Shown piece after piece: positions 52,211-61,599 of a DNA stretch of 64,000 nucleotides. A program made the position numbers and the translations under genes. Numbering within the stretch: position 1 is the stretch's first letter; every line of letters begins with the position of its first letter. The DNA is from Streptomyces sp. I05A-00742 (lineage in GTDB: Bacteria; Actinomycetota; Actinomycetes; Streptomycetales; Streptomycetaceae), in contig NZ_JABETO010000019.1 of NCBI RefSeq assembly GCF_013055795.1, positions 62,001-126,000 on the forward strand. The letters are read 5' to 3'. The notes under the pieces are model-generated. The model had not been told where the DNA came from and made no database searches. It worked only from the letters and a program-made list of their open reading frames with translations.

Positions 52211-53597
52211 GGGCGCGGGCCGCCGAAACGAGGCGCTCGGCGACGCCGGGCGCGCCGGCCCAGTGGATGTGCAGGTACGAGGCGTGGACGCTGTCGACGG
52301 CGAAGCCCTCGACGCGGCGTTCGGGGAGGGTGAACCCCCAGGCGGGCGCGGGGCCCGCGCCCGGCTCGACGACCGTGCGGTGGAACTCGTGGCCGCGCAC
52401 GCGGGTCCCGGCGGCGGCCAGTGGGTTGTCGGCGAGGGCGACGGCCTCGCGGTATCCCAGGGTGAGCCGGGGCGACATACGGGCCTCGGCGGGCAGCACC
52501 CCGCACATCGGCCGGCCGTCGAGCGACCGGCACAGGTACAGCAGGCCCGCGCACTCGGCGGTCACGGGCGCCCCCGACGCCGCGAGGGCGGCCACGGCCT
52601 CGCGCAACGGCTCGTTGGCGGACAGCTCGGGGGTGTACATCTCCGGGAAGCCACCGCCGATGACCAGACCGGCCGTGTCCGTGGGCAGCTTCTCGTCCCG
52701 CAGCGGGTCGAAGGGGACCACGTCCGCGCCTGCGGCCGTCAGCAGCTCCGTGTGCTCGGCGTAGGAGAACGTGAACGCCGGCCCACCGGCCACCGCGATC
52801 ACCGGACGGGGGCCCGCCGGGGCCTCGCCCGCGGCGGAGGCGGACCAGGCGGGGCCCGGCACCGGCGGCGCGCTCCGCGCCAGGGCCAGCAGCCCCTCCA
52901 GGTCGCAGCCCTCCCGCACCCGCGCCGCCTGCGCGGCCACCGCGTCCAGCGCCTCGGCGCGCCGCTCGGCGACCGGGACCAGGCCCAGGTGGCGGCTGGG
53001 CGTGTCGACGTCGGCCACCCGCCGCAGCGCGCCCAGCACCGGAACGCCGGAACCGCCCAACGCCTCGCGCAGCAGCGCCTCGTGGCGGTCGGAGCCGACC
53101 TTGTTGAGGATGACGCCCGCGACGCGCACCTCCGGGTCCCAGGAGGCGAAGCCGTGCACGAGCGCCGCCACCGACCGCGACTGCGACGACGCGTCGACGA
53201 CAAGCACCACCGGCGCCCGCAGCAACTTCGCCACGTGCGCCGTCGACGCCAGCTCGCCCTGCCCGCTCGCCCCGTCGAACAGCCCCATCACGCCCTCGAC
53301 GACGGCGAGATCGGCACCGGCCGCGCCGTGCAGGAACAGCGGGGCGATCCGTTCCGGCCCGCACAGGAACGCGTCGAGGTTGCGGCCGGGGCGGCCCGTC
53401 GCCAGGGCGTGGTAGCCCGGGTCGATGTAGTCGGGGCCGACCTTGTGCGGGGACACGGCGAGGCCCGCGTCGGCGAACGCCCGCATCAGGCCGGTGGCCA
53501 CTGTCGTCTTCCCGCTGCCGGACGCGGGCGCGGCGATGACGAGCCGGGGAACCGACGTCACGGGTGGTACGGACGTCATGGATGGTACGGATGTCAC
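52203..53597 (-). CDS. cobB: cobyrinic acid a,c-diamide synthase
   Basis: The 464-residue protein amidates cobyrinic acid carboxylates a and c with glutamine and ATP. It has the P-loop RLVIAAPASGSGKTTVATGLM, then PHKVGPDYIDPGYH and VVEGVMGLFDGASG. The glutaminase half has VIGGGFPEMYTPELSANEPL, the nucleophile Cys in VTAECAGLLYL and a late RGHEFHRT. The N-terminus is three copies of (V/M)TSVPx. The GTG overlaps the cobO stop (GTGA). An ATG at 53579 is an alternative start. Confidence 0.93.
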   Translation of the reverse strand: MTSVPSMTSVPPVTSVPRLVIAAPASGSGKTTVATGLMRAFADAGLAVSPHKVGPDYIDPGYHALATGRPGRNLDAFLCGPERIAPLFLHGAAGADLAVVEGVMGLFDGASGQGELASTAHVAKLLRAPVVLVVDASSQSRSVAALVHGFASWDPEVRVAGVILNKVGSDRHEALLREALGGSGVPVLGALRRVADVDTPSRHLGLVPVAERRAEALDAVAAQAARVREGCDLEGLLALARSAPPVPGPAWSASAAGEAPAGPRPVIAVAGGPAFTFSYAEHTELLTAAGADVVPFDPLRDEKLPTDTAGLVIGGGFPEMYTPELSANEPLREAVAALAASGAPVTAECAGLLYLCRSLDGRPMCGVLPAEARMSPRLTLGYREAVALADNPLAAAGTRVRGHEFHRTVVEPGAGPAPAWGFTLPERRVEGFAVDSVHASYLHIHWAGAPGVAERLVSAARARA

Positions 53598-54193
53598 CAC
53601 TCGATGCCCCGCTGGCCCTTCTGTCCCGTGTCCATCGGGTGCTTGACCTTCGACATGTCGGTGACCAGATCGGCGAAGTCCACCAGTTCCTGGGGCGCGT
53701 TGCGGCCGGTGACGACCACGTGCTGCGTCCCCGGACGGTCGCGCAGCACCGAGATCACCTCGGCCGTGTCGATCCACCCCCAGTGCAGCGGGTACGCGAA
53801 CTCGTCCAGCACGTACAGCTTGTAGCGCTCGTCCGCCAGGTCGCGCTTGACCTGCTCCCAGCCCTCGCGCGCCTTTTCCTCGTTGCTCAGCTCGGAGTCG
53901 CGCTGGATCCAGCTCCACCCCTCGCCCATCTTGTGCCAGTCGACGGTCCCGCCCTCGCCCGAGGCGCCCAGCACCCGCAGCGCGTTCTCCTCGCCGACCT
54001 TCCACTTCGCGGACTTCACAAACTGGAATACCCCGATCGGCCAGCCCTGGTTCCAGGCCCGCAGGGCGAGACCGAAGGCGGCCGTCGACTTGCCCTTGCC
54101 GATGCCGGTGTGGACGAAGACGAGCGGCCGGTTGCGGCGCTGACGCGTGGTGAGACCGTCGTCCGGAACGACGGTCGGCTGTCCCTTGGGCAT
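53594..54193 (-). CDS. cobO: cob(I)yrinic acid a,c-diamide adenosyltransferase
   Basis: The 199-residue protein transfers the 5'-deoxyadenosyl group from ATP to Co(I) corrinoid. It has P-loop VHTGIGKGKSTAAFGLALRAWNQGW, then GVFQFVKSAKWKVGEENAL, YVLDEFAYPLHWGW and VVVTGRNAPQELVDFADLVTDM, the full CobA/BtuR family pattern. Its ATG overlaps the chelatase stop by one base (TAATG). Confidence 0.95.
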   Translation of the reverse strand: MPKGQPTVVPDDGLTTRQRRNRPLVFVHTGIGKGKSTAAFGLALRAWNQGWPIGVFQFVKSAKWKVGEENALRVLGASGEGGTVDWHKMGEGWSWIQRDSELSNEEKAREGWEQVKRDLADERYKLYVLDEFAYPLHWGWIDTAEVISVLRDRPGTQHVVVTGRNAPQELVDFADLVTDMSKVKHPMDTGQKGQRGIEW

Positions 54194-56292
54194 TACGCGG
54201 CTCCCCTGGTAGTGGTGCGGACAGTGTGGACGAGCGCGGTGACATTGTCTGCGCGGAGTTCGTCGAGGGTGACGACCGGCGCCTGGAGCGAGCGCCCCAA
54301 CTCGCCCGCCAGTCCCAGCCGTACCGGTCCGGCCTCGCAGTCGACGACAACCGAGGCCGTTCCACCGGCGGCGAGCAGTTCGGCCGCGCGGGCGGCCCGG
54401 ACCAGCGGCTCCGGACCACCGGTCGCCCGGCCGTCGGTCACCACGACCAGCAGCGGACGCCGGGACGGGTCGCGCAGCCGCTCCACGCGCAGCACCTCGT
54501 GCGCCCGGAGCAGCCCGGCGGCCAACGGGGTGCGGCCGCCCGTCGGCAGCCTCTCCAGCCGGGCCGCTCCCGCGTCCACCGACGAGGTCGGCGGCAGGGC
54601 GACATCCGCGTCCGAGCCCCGGAAGGTGATCATCCCGATCTTGTCCCGGCGCTGGTAGGCGTCCAGCAGCAGCGACAGGACGGCACCCTTGACCGCGCTC
54701 ATCCGCTTGCGGGCCGCCATCGAACCGGAGGCGTCCACGACGAACAGGACGAGGTTGCCCTCGCGCCCCTCGCGCACCGTCTCCCGCAGATCGTCCCGGC
54801 GGACGACGAGACCGCGCCCGGCCCGTCCGCGCGCCCGCTGGTGCGGGGCGGCCGCCTGGAGCGTCGCGGCCAGGTGCAGGCGGGTCAGCGTCCCGCGCGG
54901 GCGGCGGGCACCGGTCGTGCGGCCGTGGGCGGTACGCGCCCGGGACCGCCGGCCCGCCGCGCCCTCCCCGAGGCCCGGCACGTCGAACTTCCGGGTGCGG
55001 AAAGGTTCGGCGGCGGCCACGGGAGCGGCCTCGGCCGCCTGTCCAGGAGCCGAACCCTCCTGGGGCGACGGCGAGTTGTCGCTCCCGGCGGCCGGCTCCG
55101 GCGCCGGCTGCTCCTCGCGCGGCGCGGGCAGGTCCGGGTTCTGGCCCCGGGGCGGCTCGCCGTCACCCGGGCCGCCATCACCCGGGCCGTCGTCGCCCGG
55201 ACCCTGCGGACCCTCCGGGCCCCCGGGGCCCTCCGGACCCTCAGGACCGGGGTCGGGCTCCGGCTCCGGGTCGTCGTCCTCGTTCTCGAACTGCCGCAGG
55301 ATCTCGTCGAGTTTGGCCTCGTCCAGACCCGGGGCGTCGAAAGGTGCGCGCCTCCGGCGGTGGGGGAGTGCCAGCAGGGCCGCCTGCCGCACGTCCTCCG
55401 TGCGGACGTCCGTACGGCCCGCCCACGCGGCGAGCGCGGTCGCGGTGCGCGCGGTCACGATGTCCGCCCGCATGCCGTCCACCTCGAAGCCGGCGCACAC
55501 CGCCGCGATCCGGCGCAGCGCGCCGTCGCCGAGCCGCACGCCCGGCAGCAGGGCGCGCGCGGCGGCGATGCGCTCCCGCAGCGCGTCCTCCTCGGCGGCC
55601 CACTTGGCGGTGAACGCGGCCGGGTCCTCGTCGTACGCGAGCCTGCGGCGGACCACCTCGACGCGCTCGTCGGTCTCGCGGGAGGCGGCGACCTCGACGG
55701 TCAGGCCGAAACGGTCGAGGAGCTGGGGGCGGAGCTCGCCTTCCTCGGGGTTCATGGTGCCGACGAGGAGGAAGCGGGACGCGTGGCGGACGGAGACGCC
55801 TTCGCGCTCGATGTGGGCGGCGCCGGTCGCCGCCGCGTCGAGGAGGGAGTCGACCAGGTGGTCGCCCAGGAGGTTGACCTCGTCGACGTACAGCACGCCC
55901 CGGTGGGCACCTGCCAGCAGGCCTGGCTCGAACGCCTTCACGCCGTCGGAGAGGGCGCGCTCGATGTCGAGCGAGCCGACGAGGCGGTCCTCCGAAGCCC
56001 CCACCGGCAGTTCGACCATCCGCGCGGGGCGGACGAACCGGGTGCCGTCCTCGTGCGGACCGTCCGGGCAGGAGGCGTCCGGCGCCGCCGGGTCGCAGCA
56101 GAAGCGGCAGTCGGTGTGGGTCTCGACCTCGGGCAGCAGGGTGGAGAGCGCCCGGACGGTCGTCGTCTTGGCCGTTCCTTTCTCGCCGCGCACGAGCACG
56201 CCGCCCACCGAGGGTGATACGGCGTTGAGGAGCAGCGCCAGCCGCAGGCTGTCCATGCCGACGATGGCGGCGAAGGGGTACGGGGTGCTCAT
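54193..56292 (-). CDS. magnesium/cobalt chelatase, fused AAA+ and VWA subunits
   Basis: The 699-residue protein joins a ChlI-type AAA+ domain (Walker [15 protein letters not shown], Walker [32 protein letters not shown]) to a ChlD-type VWA domain with [24 protein letters not shown] linker at about residues 330-440 is acidic then collagen-like ([19 protein letters not shown]). In cobalamin operons such proteins are the motor for CobN cobaltochelatase, but no cobN is present in this window. A CxxC pair, CRFCCD (about 63-67), lies near the P-loop. It overlaps cobQ by four bases. Confidence 0.92.
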   Translation of the reverse strand: MSTPYPFAAIVGMDSLRLALLLNAVSPSVGGVLVRGEKGTAKTTTVRALSTLLPEVETHTDCRFCCDPAAPDASCPDGPHEDGTRFVRPARMVELPVGASEDRLVGSLDIERALSDGVKAFEPGLLAGAHRGVLYVDEVNLLGDHLVDSLLDAAATGAAHIEREGVSVRHASRFLLVGTMNPEEGELRPQLLDRFGLTVEVAASRETDERVEVVRRRLAYDEDPAAFTAKWAAEEDALRERIAAARALLPGVRLGDGALRRIAAVCAGFEVDGMRADIVTARTATALAAWAGRTDVRTEDVRQAALLALPHRRRRAPFDAPGLDEAKLDEILRQFENEDDDPEPEPDPGPEGPEGPGGPEGPQGPGDDGPGDGGPGDGEPPRGQNPDLPAPREEQPAPEPAAGSDNSPSPQEGSAPGQAAEAAPVAAAEPFRTRKFDVPGLGEGAAGRRSRARTAHGRTTGARRPRGTLTRLHLAATLQAAAPHQRARGRAGRGLVVRRDDLRETVREGREGNLVLFVVDASGSMAARKRMSAVKGAVLSLLLDAYQRRDKIGMITFRGSDADVALPPTSSVDAGAARLERLPTGGRTPLAAGLLRAHEVLRVERLRDPSRRPLLVVVTDGRATGGPEPLVRAARAAELLAAGGTASVVVDCEAGPVRLGLAGELGRSLQAPVVTLDELRADNVTALVHTVRTTTRGAA

Positions 56293-58583
56293 GCGGTGAT
56301 CGCTCCTTCTGAGGGTGTCTCTGGGCGGGGCGGGACGAGGAGTGTGCCCCAGTCCCGCCCTTTCACCGTTTCTTCGGGGGCTGCGCCCCCGGCCCCCGCG
56401 TCGGGGTCATGGGCTGTGCCTCCGGCTTCCGCGACGGGGTGGCGGGTGGTGCCTGCGGCCTTCGTATCGGGCTGACGGGCTGCGCCCCCGGCCCCCGCAT
56501 CGGAGTGAGGTGTGGTGTCCGCGGCTCCCGTGTCGGGTTGACGGGCTGTGTCTCCGGCTCCGGCTTCGGCTTCGGCGTCGCGGGTGGTGCGCCTGGCCCC
56601 GGCGTTGGGGGCATGGGCTGTGCCTCCGGATCCCGCATGGGGCTGATGGGCTGTGTCCCCGGCTCCGGCTTCGGCGTCGCGGGTGGTACCTCCGGCCCCT
56701 GCTTCGGGGGCATGGGCGGGATCTTCGGCTCCCGCACCGGGGTGGCGGGTGGTGCCCTCCGCTCCCGCATCGGGCTGACGGGCTGTGCCTCTGGCTCCGG
56801 CTTTGGCGTCGCGGGTGGTGCCCCTGGCCCCGGCTTCGGGGTCACAAGCGGGGCCTCCGGCTCCCGCAACGGGTTGGCGGATGGTGCCCGCGGCTCCCGC
56901 GACGGGTTGGCGGATGGTGCCCCCGGCGCCCACATCGGAACGAGGGGTGGTGCCTCCGGCCCCCGTATCCGCGTCGCGGACAGTACCCCCGGCACCCGCA
57001 CCGGGCTCGCGGGCGCAGCCCCCCGCCCCCGCACCGGGCTCGCGGGCGCAGCCCCCCGGCTCCGCCGCGGGCGCACCGGGCGGGATGAACGGCAGGCCTG
57101 CCGGGACCCCGTTCTCGATCAGCCGCAGCAGCGCGTCCGTGTCGGCGTGCTCCTCGATCAGGTCGCCGAGCCGGTCCAGCTGCTCCTCGCGCAGGGCCGC
57201 GAACGACGTGTCCGGCGCGGGGACGAACCGCCGCCCCGCCTGCTGGGCGACGCGGCGCAGGAACGCGCGCCGGAAGTTGTCGCTCTCCAGGGAGCCGTGC
57301 CAGTGCGTGCCCCAGACCGAGCCGACGCGGCAGCCGTCGAGGAAGGCCTCGTCCCCGCCCGTCACTTCGGCCACGCCGTGGTGGATCTCGTACCCCTCCA
57401 CCCGCTCGCCGAGGGCTTGGCCCACCGGCCGTGCCAGGGTCTTCTCCGCCGCGAACCGGACCCGTACCGGGAGGAGTCCGAGCCCGGTGACGACGCCGGC
57501 GCGGGACTCGACCTCGTCCTCGATGCGTTCGCCGAGGAGCTGGAAGCCGCCGCAGATGCCGAGCACCGGGCGGCCTTCGGCGGCGCGCCGGGCGAGGGCG
57601 TCGGCGAGGCCGCGTTCGCGCAGCCAGGTGAGGGCGCGGACGGTGCCGCGGGTGCCGGGGACGACGGCCAGGTCGGCGTCGGCCAGTTCCTCGGGGCGGT
57701 CGACGAAGCGGACGACGACGCCGGGTTCGGCGGCCAGCGCGTCCACGTCCGTGAAGTTGGACATCAGTGGGATGGCGCAGACGGCGACGCGCAGGATGTC
57801 CGCACCGTGCGGCGGGGCGACGACCGACTCGCGGACGGCGCCGCGGAGCGAGACCCGCAGTCCGTCCTCCTCGTCGATGCCGAGGCCGTGTGCGAACGGC
57901 AGCACGCCGAACGTCCGGCGGCCGGTGAGGCCGCGCAGCATCTCCAGGCCGGGTTCGAGCAGAGAGACGTCGCCGCGGAACTTGTTGACGACGTAGCCGG
58001 CTATCAGCTCCTGGTCCTCGGGGGAGAGGAGGGCGGTCGTGCCGAAGAAGGACGCGAACACCCCGCCGCGGTCGATGTCGCCGACCACGACGACCGGCAG
58101 CCGGGCGGCGCGGGCTATGCCCATGTTGACGATGTCGGTCCGGCGCAGATTGATCTCGGCGGGGCTGCCGGCGCCCTCGCAGATCACCGCGTCGTGGGTG
58201 CGGCGCAGCTCCGCCAGGCAGTCGGTGACCGTGCCGAACAGCTGCTCCTGGCGCCCGGAGTGGTAGCCGCGGGCGCTCAGTTCACCCACGGGCTTCCCCA
58301 TGAGGACGACCTGGCTGCTGCGGTCGCCGCCCGGTTTGAGGAGCACCGGGTTCATCAGCGCGGTCGGTTCGACCCGGGCCGCGGCGGCCTGCATCGCCTG
58401 GGCGCGGCCGATTTCGGCGCCCTCCCGGGTCACGAACGAGTTCAGCGACATGTTCTGCGCCTTGAAGGGCGTCACTTTGACGCCCTCGCGGACCAGCCAC
58501 CGGCAGATGCCGGCCGTGACCACGCTCTTGCCCGCGTCGGAGGTCGTCCCCGCGACCAGCAATCCCCCGCCCGGCTCAGCCAC
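56289..58583 (-). CDS. cobQ: cobyric acid synthase with long repetitive C-terminal tail
   Basis: The 764-residue protein is far longer than usual (about 500). Residues 1-510 are a normal Cob[42 protein letters not shown], glutaminase Cys in [16 protein letters not shown] and His in YEIHHG. It amidates carboxylates b, d, e and g. Residues 514-735 are about twenty 11-residue repeats of type R(Q/D)PDAGAGGTT. The last 29 residues include a translated palindromic repeat ([12 protein letters not shown]). The frame still ends in an ATGA overlap with the chelatase gene. The tail may be dispensable. Confidence 0.9.
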   Translation of the reverse strand: MAEPGGGLLVAGTTSDAGKSVVTAGICRWLVREGVKVTPFKAQNMSLNSFVTREGAEIGRAQAMQAAAARVEPTALMNPVLLKPGGDRSSQVVLMGKPVGELSARGYHSGRQEQLFGTVTDCLAELRRTHDAVICEGAGSPAEINLRRTDIVNMGIARAARLPVVVVGDIDRGGVFASFFGTTALLSPEDQELIAGYVVNKFRGDVSLLEPGLEMLRGLTGRRTFGVLPFAHGLGIDEEDGLRVSLRGAVRESVVAPPHGADILRVAVCAIPLMSNFTDVDALAAEPGVVVRFVDRPEELADADLAVVPGTRGTVRALTWLRERGLADALARRAAEGRPVLGICGGFQLLGERIEDEVESRAGVVTGLGLLPVRVRFAAEKTLARPVGQALGERVEGYEIHHGVAEVTGGDEAFLDGCRVGSVWGTHWHGSLESDNFRRAFLRRVAQQAGRRFVPAPDTSFAALREEQLDRLGDLIEEHADTDALLRLIENGVPAGLPFIPPGAPAAEPGGCAREPGAGAGGCAREPGAGAGGTVRDADTGAGGTTPRSDVGAGGTIRQPVAGAAGTIRQPVAGAGGPACDPEAGARGTTRDAKAGARGTARQPDAGAEGTTRHPGAGAEDPAHAPEAGAGGTTRDAEAGAGDTAHQPHAGSGGTAHAPNAGARRTTRDAEAEAGAGDTARQPDTGAADTTPHSDAGAGGAARQPDTKAAGTTRHPVAEAGGTAHDPDAGAGGAAPEETVKGRDWGTLLVPPRPETPSEGAITA
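56345..56400. repeat. palindromic mosaic repeat, copy 6, translated within cobQ
   Basis: It contains GTGCCCCAGTCCCGCCC, the core CCCTTTCACCGTTTCT and a GGGGGCTGCGCCCCC hairpin. Unlike the other copies it lies between co-directional, overlapping genes, and is read as [12 protein letters not shown] at the CobQ C-terminus. Confidence 0.75.
56379..57044 (-). repeat. 33-bp minisatellite coding the CobQ tail
   Basis: About twenty imperfect 33-bp units encode peptides such as [44 protein letters not shown] and [11 protein letters not shown]. One unit is 39 bp ([13 protein letters not shown]). The 5' units are most alike and the middle ones most diverged. There is no stop codon and frame is kept throughout. 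Confidence 0.85.
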
Positions 58584-59574
58584 CGGTCCTCCTCGTCATG
58601 GATCCCGCTCCGAATCTGCCCACGCGGCGCCCCCGGGAGACCACCCACCGGCCGGCGACCGCGGTCCCCAGGGCCAGCAGCGACACCCGGCGCGAGAGCC
58701 GTACGGCCCGCTCGATGTCGGCCGTCGCGACCGGACGGTTCTCCGCGCCCAGGACGGGACGGTGTTCGACGCGTCCCGCGTAGGCGAGGGTGCCGCCGAG
58801 GCGGACGCCCAGGGCGCCGGCGAACGCGGCCTCCACCGGGCCCGCGTTGGGGCTCGGGTGCCGGGACGCGTCACGGCGGGCCACCCGCAGGGCGCCGCGC
58901 GGGTCGGGGCCCGCCAGCACCGCGAGGGCCGCGGTGAGCCGGGCGCCTGGCCAGCCGACGACGTCGTCGAGCCGGGCCGAGGCCCAGCCGAAGCGGCGGT
59001 GGCGGGGCGACTTGTGGCCCACCATGGCGTCCAGGGTGTTGACGGCGCGGAAGCCGACCAGCCCCGGCACACCGGCGAGCGCGCCCCAGACCAGGGCGCC
59101 GACGACGGCGTCGGAGGTGTTCTCGGCGACCGACTCCACCACGGCCCGGGCGATCTGCTGCCCGTCGAGCGCCTGCGGGTCGCGCCCGCACAGGTGCGGC
59201 AGCCGCTCCCGTGCGACCTCCAGGTCACCGGCCGCCAGCGCCCCGCCGATGGCGCGCGCCTCGCGGCCGAGCGACGTCCCGCCCAGGACGGCCCAGGTGG
59301 CGGCGGCCGTCAGCGCCACATCGGCCCGGCGGGAGCCGCGTACGCCGCGGGCCAGCAGGGCGGCACCGGCCGCCGCGCCGCCCGCGCAGAGCAGGGTGTG
59401 GAGGGTGCCGCGGCCGCGGTGATCGGCCCACAGGCGGAGTTCGACGGCGTGCGCGGCCCGGCCGAAGGCGGCGACGGGGTGGCCGCGGCGGGGGTCGGCG
59501 AGGGCGAGGTCGGCGACGAAGCCGAGCGTGGCGCCGCACGCGAAGCCGACGGGACCCGAAGTACCCGTACGCAT
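58576..59574 (-). CDS. cbiB: adenosylcobinamide-phosphate synthase
   Basis: The 332-residue membrane protein attaches aminopropanol (phosphate) to adenosylcobyric acid. It shows [106 protein letters not shown], typical of CbiB/CobD. It is the first gene of the operon, about 105 bp after the B12 riboswitch, and overlaps cobQ by eight bases. The CobC-like enzyme at 45.5 kb would supply its substrate. Confidence 0.93.
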   Translation of the reverse strand: MRTGTSGPVGFACGATLGFVADLALADPRRGHPVAAFGRAAHAVELRLWADHRGRGTLHTLLCAGGAAAGAALLARGVRGSRRADVALTAAATWAVLGGTSLGREARAIGGALAAGDLEVARERLPHLCGRDPQALDGQQIARAVVESVAENTSDAVVGALVWGALAGVPGLVGFRAVNTLDAMVGHKSPRHRRFGWASARLDDVVGWPGARLTAALAVLAGPDPRGALRVARRDASRHPSPNAGPVEAAFAGALGVRLGGTLAYAGRVEHRPVLGAENRPVATADIERAVRLSRRVSLLALGTAVAGRWVVSRGRRVGRFGAGSMTRRTGG

Positions 59575-59679
59575 CGGCTCAGACCGCCGTCGCGCCTCGG
59601 AGGGGTCGGTGAGGGGCGTCGGGTGATCGGCGGCGGCCGCGCATGCTGTGTGTCCTCACTCAGGGTCCGCGCCCTGGTT

Positions 59680-59825
59680 CGACGTGACCGGCTGACCCAG
59701 AGTCTCCTGGCTCCCGGGCCGACGCCGCGGCTGGGCGGGGTCATCCCGGTGACAGTGGCGGGACCGCGCCGGATTCGCACCGGCTTCCTCTGCTGTCGCC
59801 GTTTGGCCTCGGCAGTCCACCATGG
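59680..59825 (-). promoter_or_regulatory. cobalamin (B12) riboswitch
   Basis: Read on the minus strand the region contains GAAGCCGGTGCGAATCCGGC, then GCGGTCCCGCCACTGT with the conserved B12-box GCCACTG (59760-59754), and GAGCCAGGAGACTC near its 3' end. These elements in this order define an adenosylcobalamin riboswitch. It lies upstream of cbiB, so it should repress the whole cbiB-to-cobE operon when cobalamin is plentiful. The 5' boundary is approximate. Confidence 0.93.
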
Positions 59826-59854
59826 CCCGCGAGCGGGCGTCAACTCGTGTGGGG

Positions 59855-59975
59855 ATGCCCCTGACCCGCCCTTTCACCGTTTCTGCGGGAGGGCCCGCAA
59901 CCCCCGTGAAAGCACCTTCGGTGCTTGTCCTCAAACGCCGGACGGGCTATCTCAGCCCGTCCGGTGCGCTTCGGG
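59855..59975. repeat. palindromic mosaic repeat, copy 7
   Basis: It contains GATGCCCCTGACCCGCC, the core CCCTTTCACCGTTTCT, a small GAAAGCACC-TTC-GGTGCTT hairpin and an imperfect CGCCGGACGGGC/GCCCGTCCGG stem. It lies just after the phosphate-transport operon and before the riboswitch transcription unit, so it probably ends the former. Confidence 0.8.
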
Positions 59976-59978
59976 GGC

Positions 59979-60194
59979 TCACGCCACGATCAAGTAGATC
60001 CCGTACCCCACAGCCGCCGCACACAGCGCGAACGCCGTATACGCCCCCGTCCGCACGACCCCGGACGGAGCCCCCTTGCCGCCCCGCGACGGCGACGTCC
60101 CCACGATCCCGAGGGTGAAGACCCCCACCAGCCCCACGGTCATCACGAGGCTGATGCCGAAGACCTGCCCGAGAGCTGACCAGTCGATGTTCAT
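59979..60194 (-). CDS. small two-helix membrane protein downstream of PiT transporter
   Basis: The 71-residue protein starts MNIDWSALGQVFGISLVMTVGLVGVFTLGIVG, then a polar loop GTSPSRGGKGAPSG and a second helix TAFALCAAAVGYGIYLIV. It follows the phosphate transporter by 12 bases and should be co-transcribed. Its role is unknown. Confidence 0.82.
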   Translation of the reverse strand: MNIDWSALGQVFGISLVMTVGLVGVFTLGIVGTSPSRGGKGAPSGVVRTGAYTAFALCAAAVGYGIYLIVA

Positions 60195-60206
60195 AAACGG
60201 AAGTCC

Positions 60207-61487
60207 TCAGCTGGTCGCGACCACGGCCGGAGCGGCCGGGGCGGGAGCGGGCTCGGGGGTGACGGCCGGGGTGGCCGGGACGGCCGGGGCGGCGGCGGGC
60301 ACGGGGCCCGCCGGCGGCGGGGCGACGGCCTGGAGGGCGGCCGTGACGACACCGACCGGCTCGGCCGGGACGGCGGCGGTCTCCGGGGAGCCTGCCAAGT
60401 CGGCGGAAGTCACGGGCTTGCGGCGGGAGACCAGCCAGATCGCGCCGCTGACGCCCAGGCCGAGCACGGCGACCGCGGCCACGCCCCAGTCGCCCTGGTC
60501 GGCGAGGAGGGCGGCACCGCCGGCGACGAGGCCCGCGGCCGGGAGGGTCAGGCACCAGGCGATGACCATGCGGCCGGCGGTGGACCAGCGCACGACGCCG
60601 CCCTTGCGGCCGAGGCCGGCGCCCATGATCGAGCCGGAGCAGACCTGGGTGGTGGAGAGGGCGAAGCCGATGTGCGAGGAGGCGAGGATCACCGTCGCGG
60701 CGCCGGTCTGGGCGGCGAAGCCCTGGGCCGGGCGGATGTCGGTGAGGCCCTTGCCGAGGGTCTGGATGATGCGCCAGCCACCCAGGTAGGTGCCGAGGGC
60801 GATGGCGACGCCCGCCGAGACGACGACCCACAGCGGCGGGTCGGAGTGCGGGGCGACGACGCCACCGGTGACCAGGGCGAGGGTGATCACGCCCATGGTC
60901 TTCTGCGCGTCGTTGGTGCCGTGGGCCAGCGAGACCAGGGCGGCCGAGGCGATCTGCCCGGCGCGGTAGCCCTTGGCGGTGTCCGCCTCGTCGCGGTTGC
61001 GGGCCAGCCGGTAGGTCAGCCGGGTCGCGGCCCAGGCGGAGATGCCGGCCACGAGCGGGGCGGCCACGGCCGGGATGAGGACCTTCATGATGACCTTGTC
61101 GCCGTTGACCGCGTCGAAGCCGACGGAGGCGACGGTCGCGCCGATCAGGCCGCCGAAGAGGGCGTGCGAGGAGCTGGAGGGCAGGCCCGCCAGCCAGGTC
61201 AGCAGGTTCCAGACGATCGCACCGACCAGACCGGCGAAGATCACCTCTGGTCTGATCCCGGCGGTCTCGTCGATGATGCCTCCGGAGATCGTCTTGGCGA
61301 CCTCCACGGAGAGGAACGCGCCGACGAGGTTGAGCACCGCCGACATCGCCACCGCTGCCTTGGGCTTGAGTGCCCCGGTGGAAATGGTGGTGGCCATCGC
61401 GTTGGCCGTGTCGTGGAAGCCGTTCGTAAAGTCGAACACCAAGGCCGTGACGATCACGATCCCGATGAGAAGCGTGATGTGTTCCAT
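60207..61487 (-). CDS. PiT-family inorganic phosphate transporter
   Basis: The 426-residue protein has PiT signatures at both ends of a duplicated fold: DFTNGFHDTANAMATTISTGAL (about 19-40) and ALVSLAHGTNDAQKTMGVITLAL (about 185-207), plus SSSSHALFGGLIGA. About ten helices are visible. The C-terminal 70 residues are an Ala/Pro-rich tail (PAAAPAVPATPAVTPEPAPAP) beyond the membrane core. A PHO box lies 53 bases before the ATG, implying PhoP control. From memory it corresponds to PitH proteins of Streptomyces. Confidence 0.93.
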   Translation of the reverse strand: MEHITLLIGIVIVTALVFDFTNGFHDTANAMATTISTGALKPKAAVAMSAVLNLVGAFLSVEVAKTISGGIIDETAGIRPEVIFAGLVGAIVWNLLTWLAGLPSSSSHALFGGLIGATVASVGFDAVNGDKVIMKVLIPAVAAPLVAGISAWAATRLTYRLARNRDEADTAKGYRAGQIASAALVSLAHGTNDAQKTMGVITLALVTGGVVAPHSDPPLWVVVSAGVAIALGTYLGGWRIIQTLGKGLTDIRPAQGFAAQTGAATVILASSHIGFALSTTQVCSGSIMGAGLGRKGGVVRWSTAGRMVIAWCLTLPAAGLVAGGAALLADQGDWGVAAVAVLGLGVSGAIWLVSRRKPVTSADLAGSPETAAVPAEPVGVVTAALQAVAPPPAGPVPAAAPAVPATPAVTPEPAPAPAAPAVVATS

Positions 61488-61539
61488 TCACCCAGGCAAT
61501 CAGTCCGGTGGTCAGTACACGGCGACCGTAGGGATCCAG

Positions 61540-61557
61540 GGTGAACGGAAGGTGAAC
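61540..61557 (-). promoter_or_regulatory. PHO box
   Basis: On the minus strand GTTCACCTTCCGTTCACC forms two direct GTTCACC units 11 bp apart. This is the classical PhoP-binding direct repeat of Streptomyces. It lies about 53-70 bp upstream of the phosphate transporter and 43 bp from the divergent aldolase gene, so it may influence both. Confidence 0.9.
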
Positions 61558-61599
61558 TGAGGCGGGCTCCATGGTGACGCGAACCGGAGGCGGCAATCG

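Noticed and set aside
56409-58937. 842-codon plus-strand frame opposite cobQ
   Set aside because: It is the complement of the cobQ repeat tail and body; the minus strand carries clear CobQ motifs and operon overlaps.
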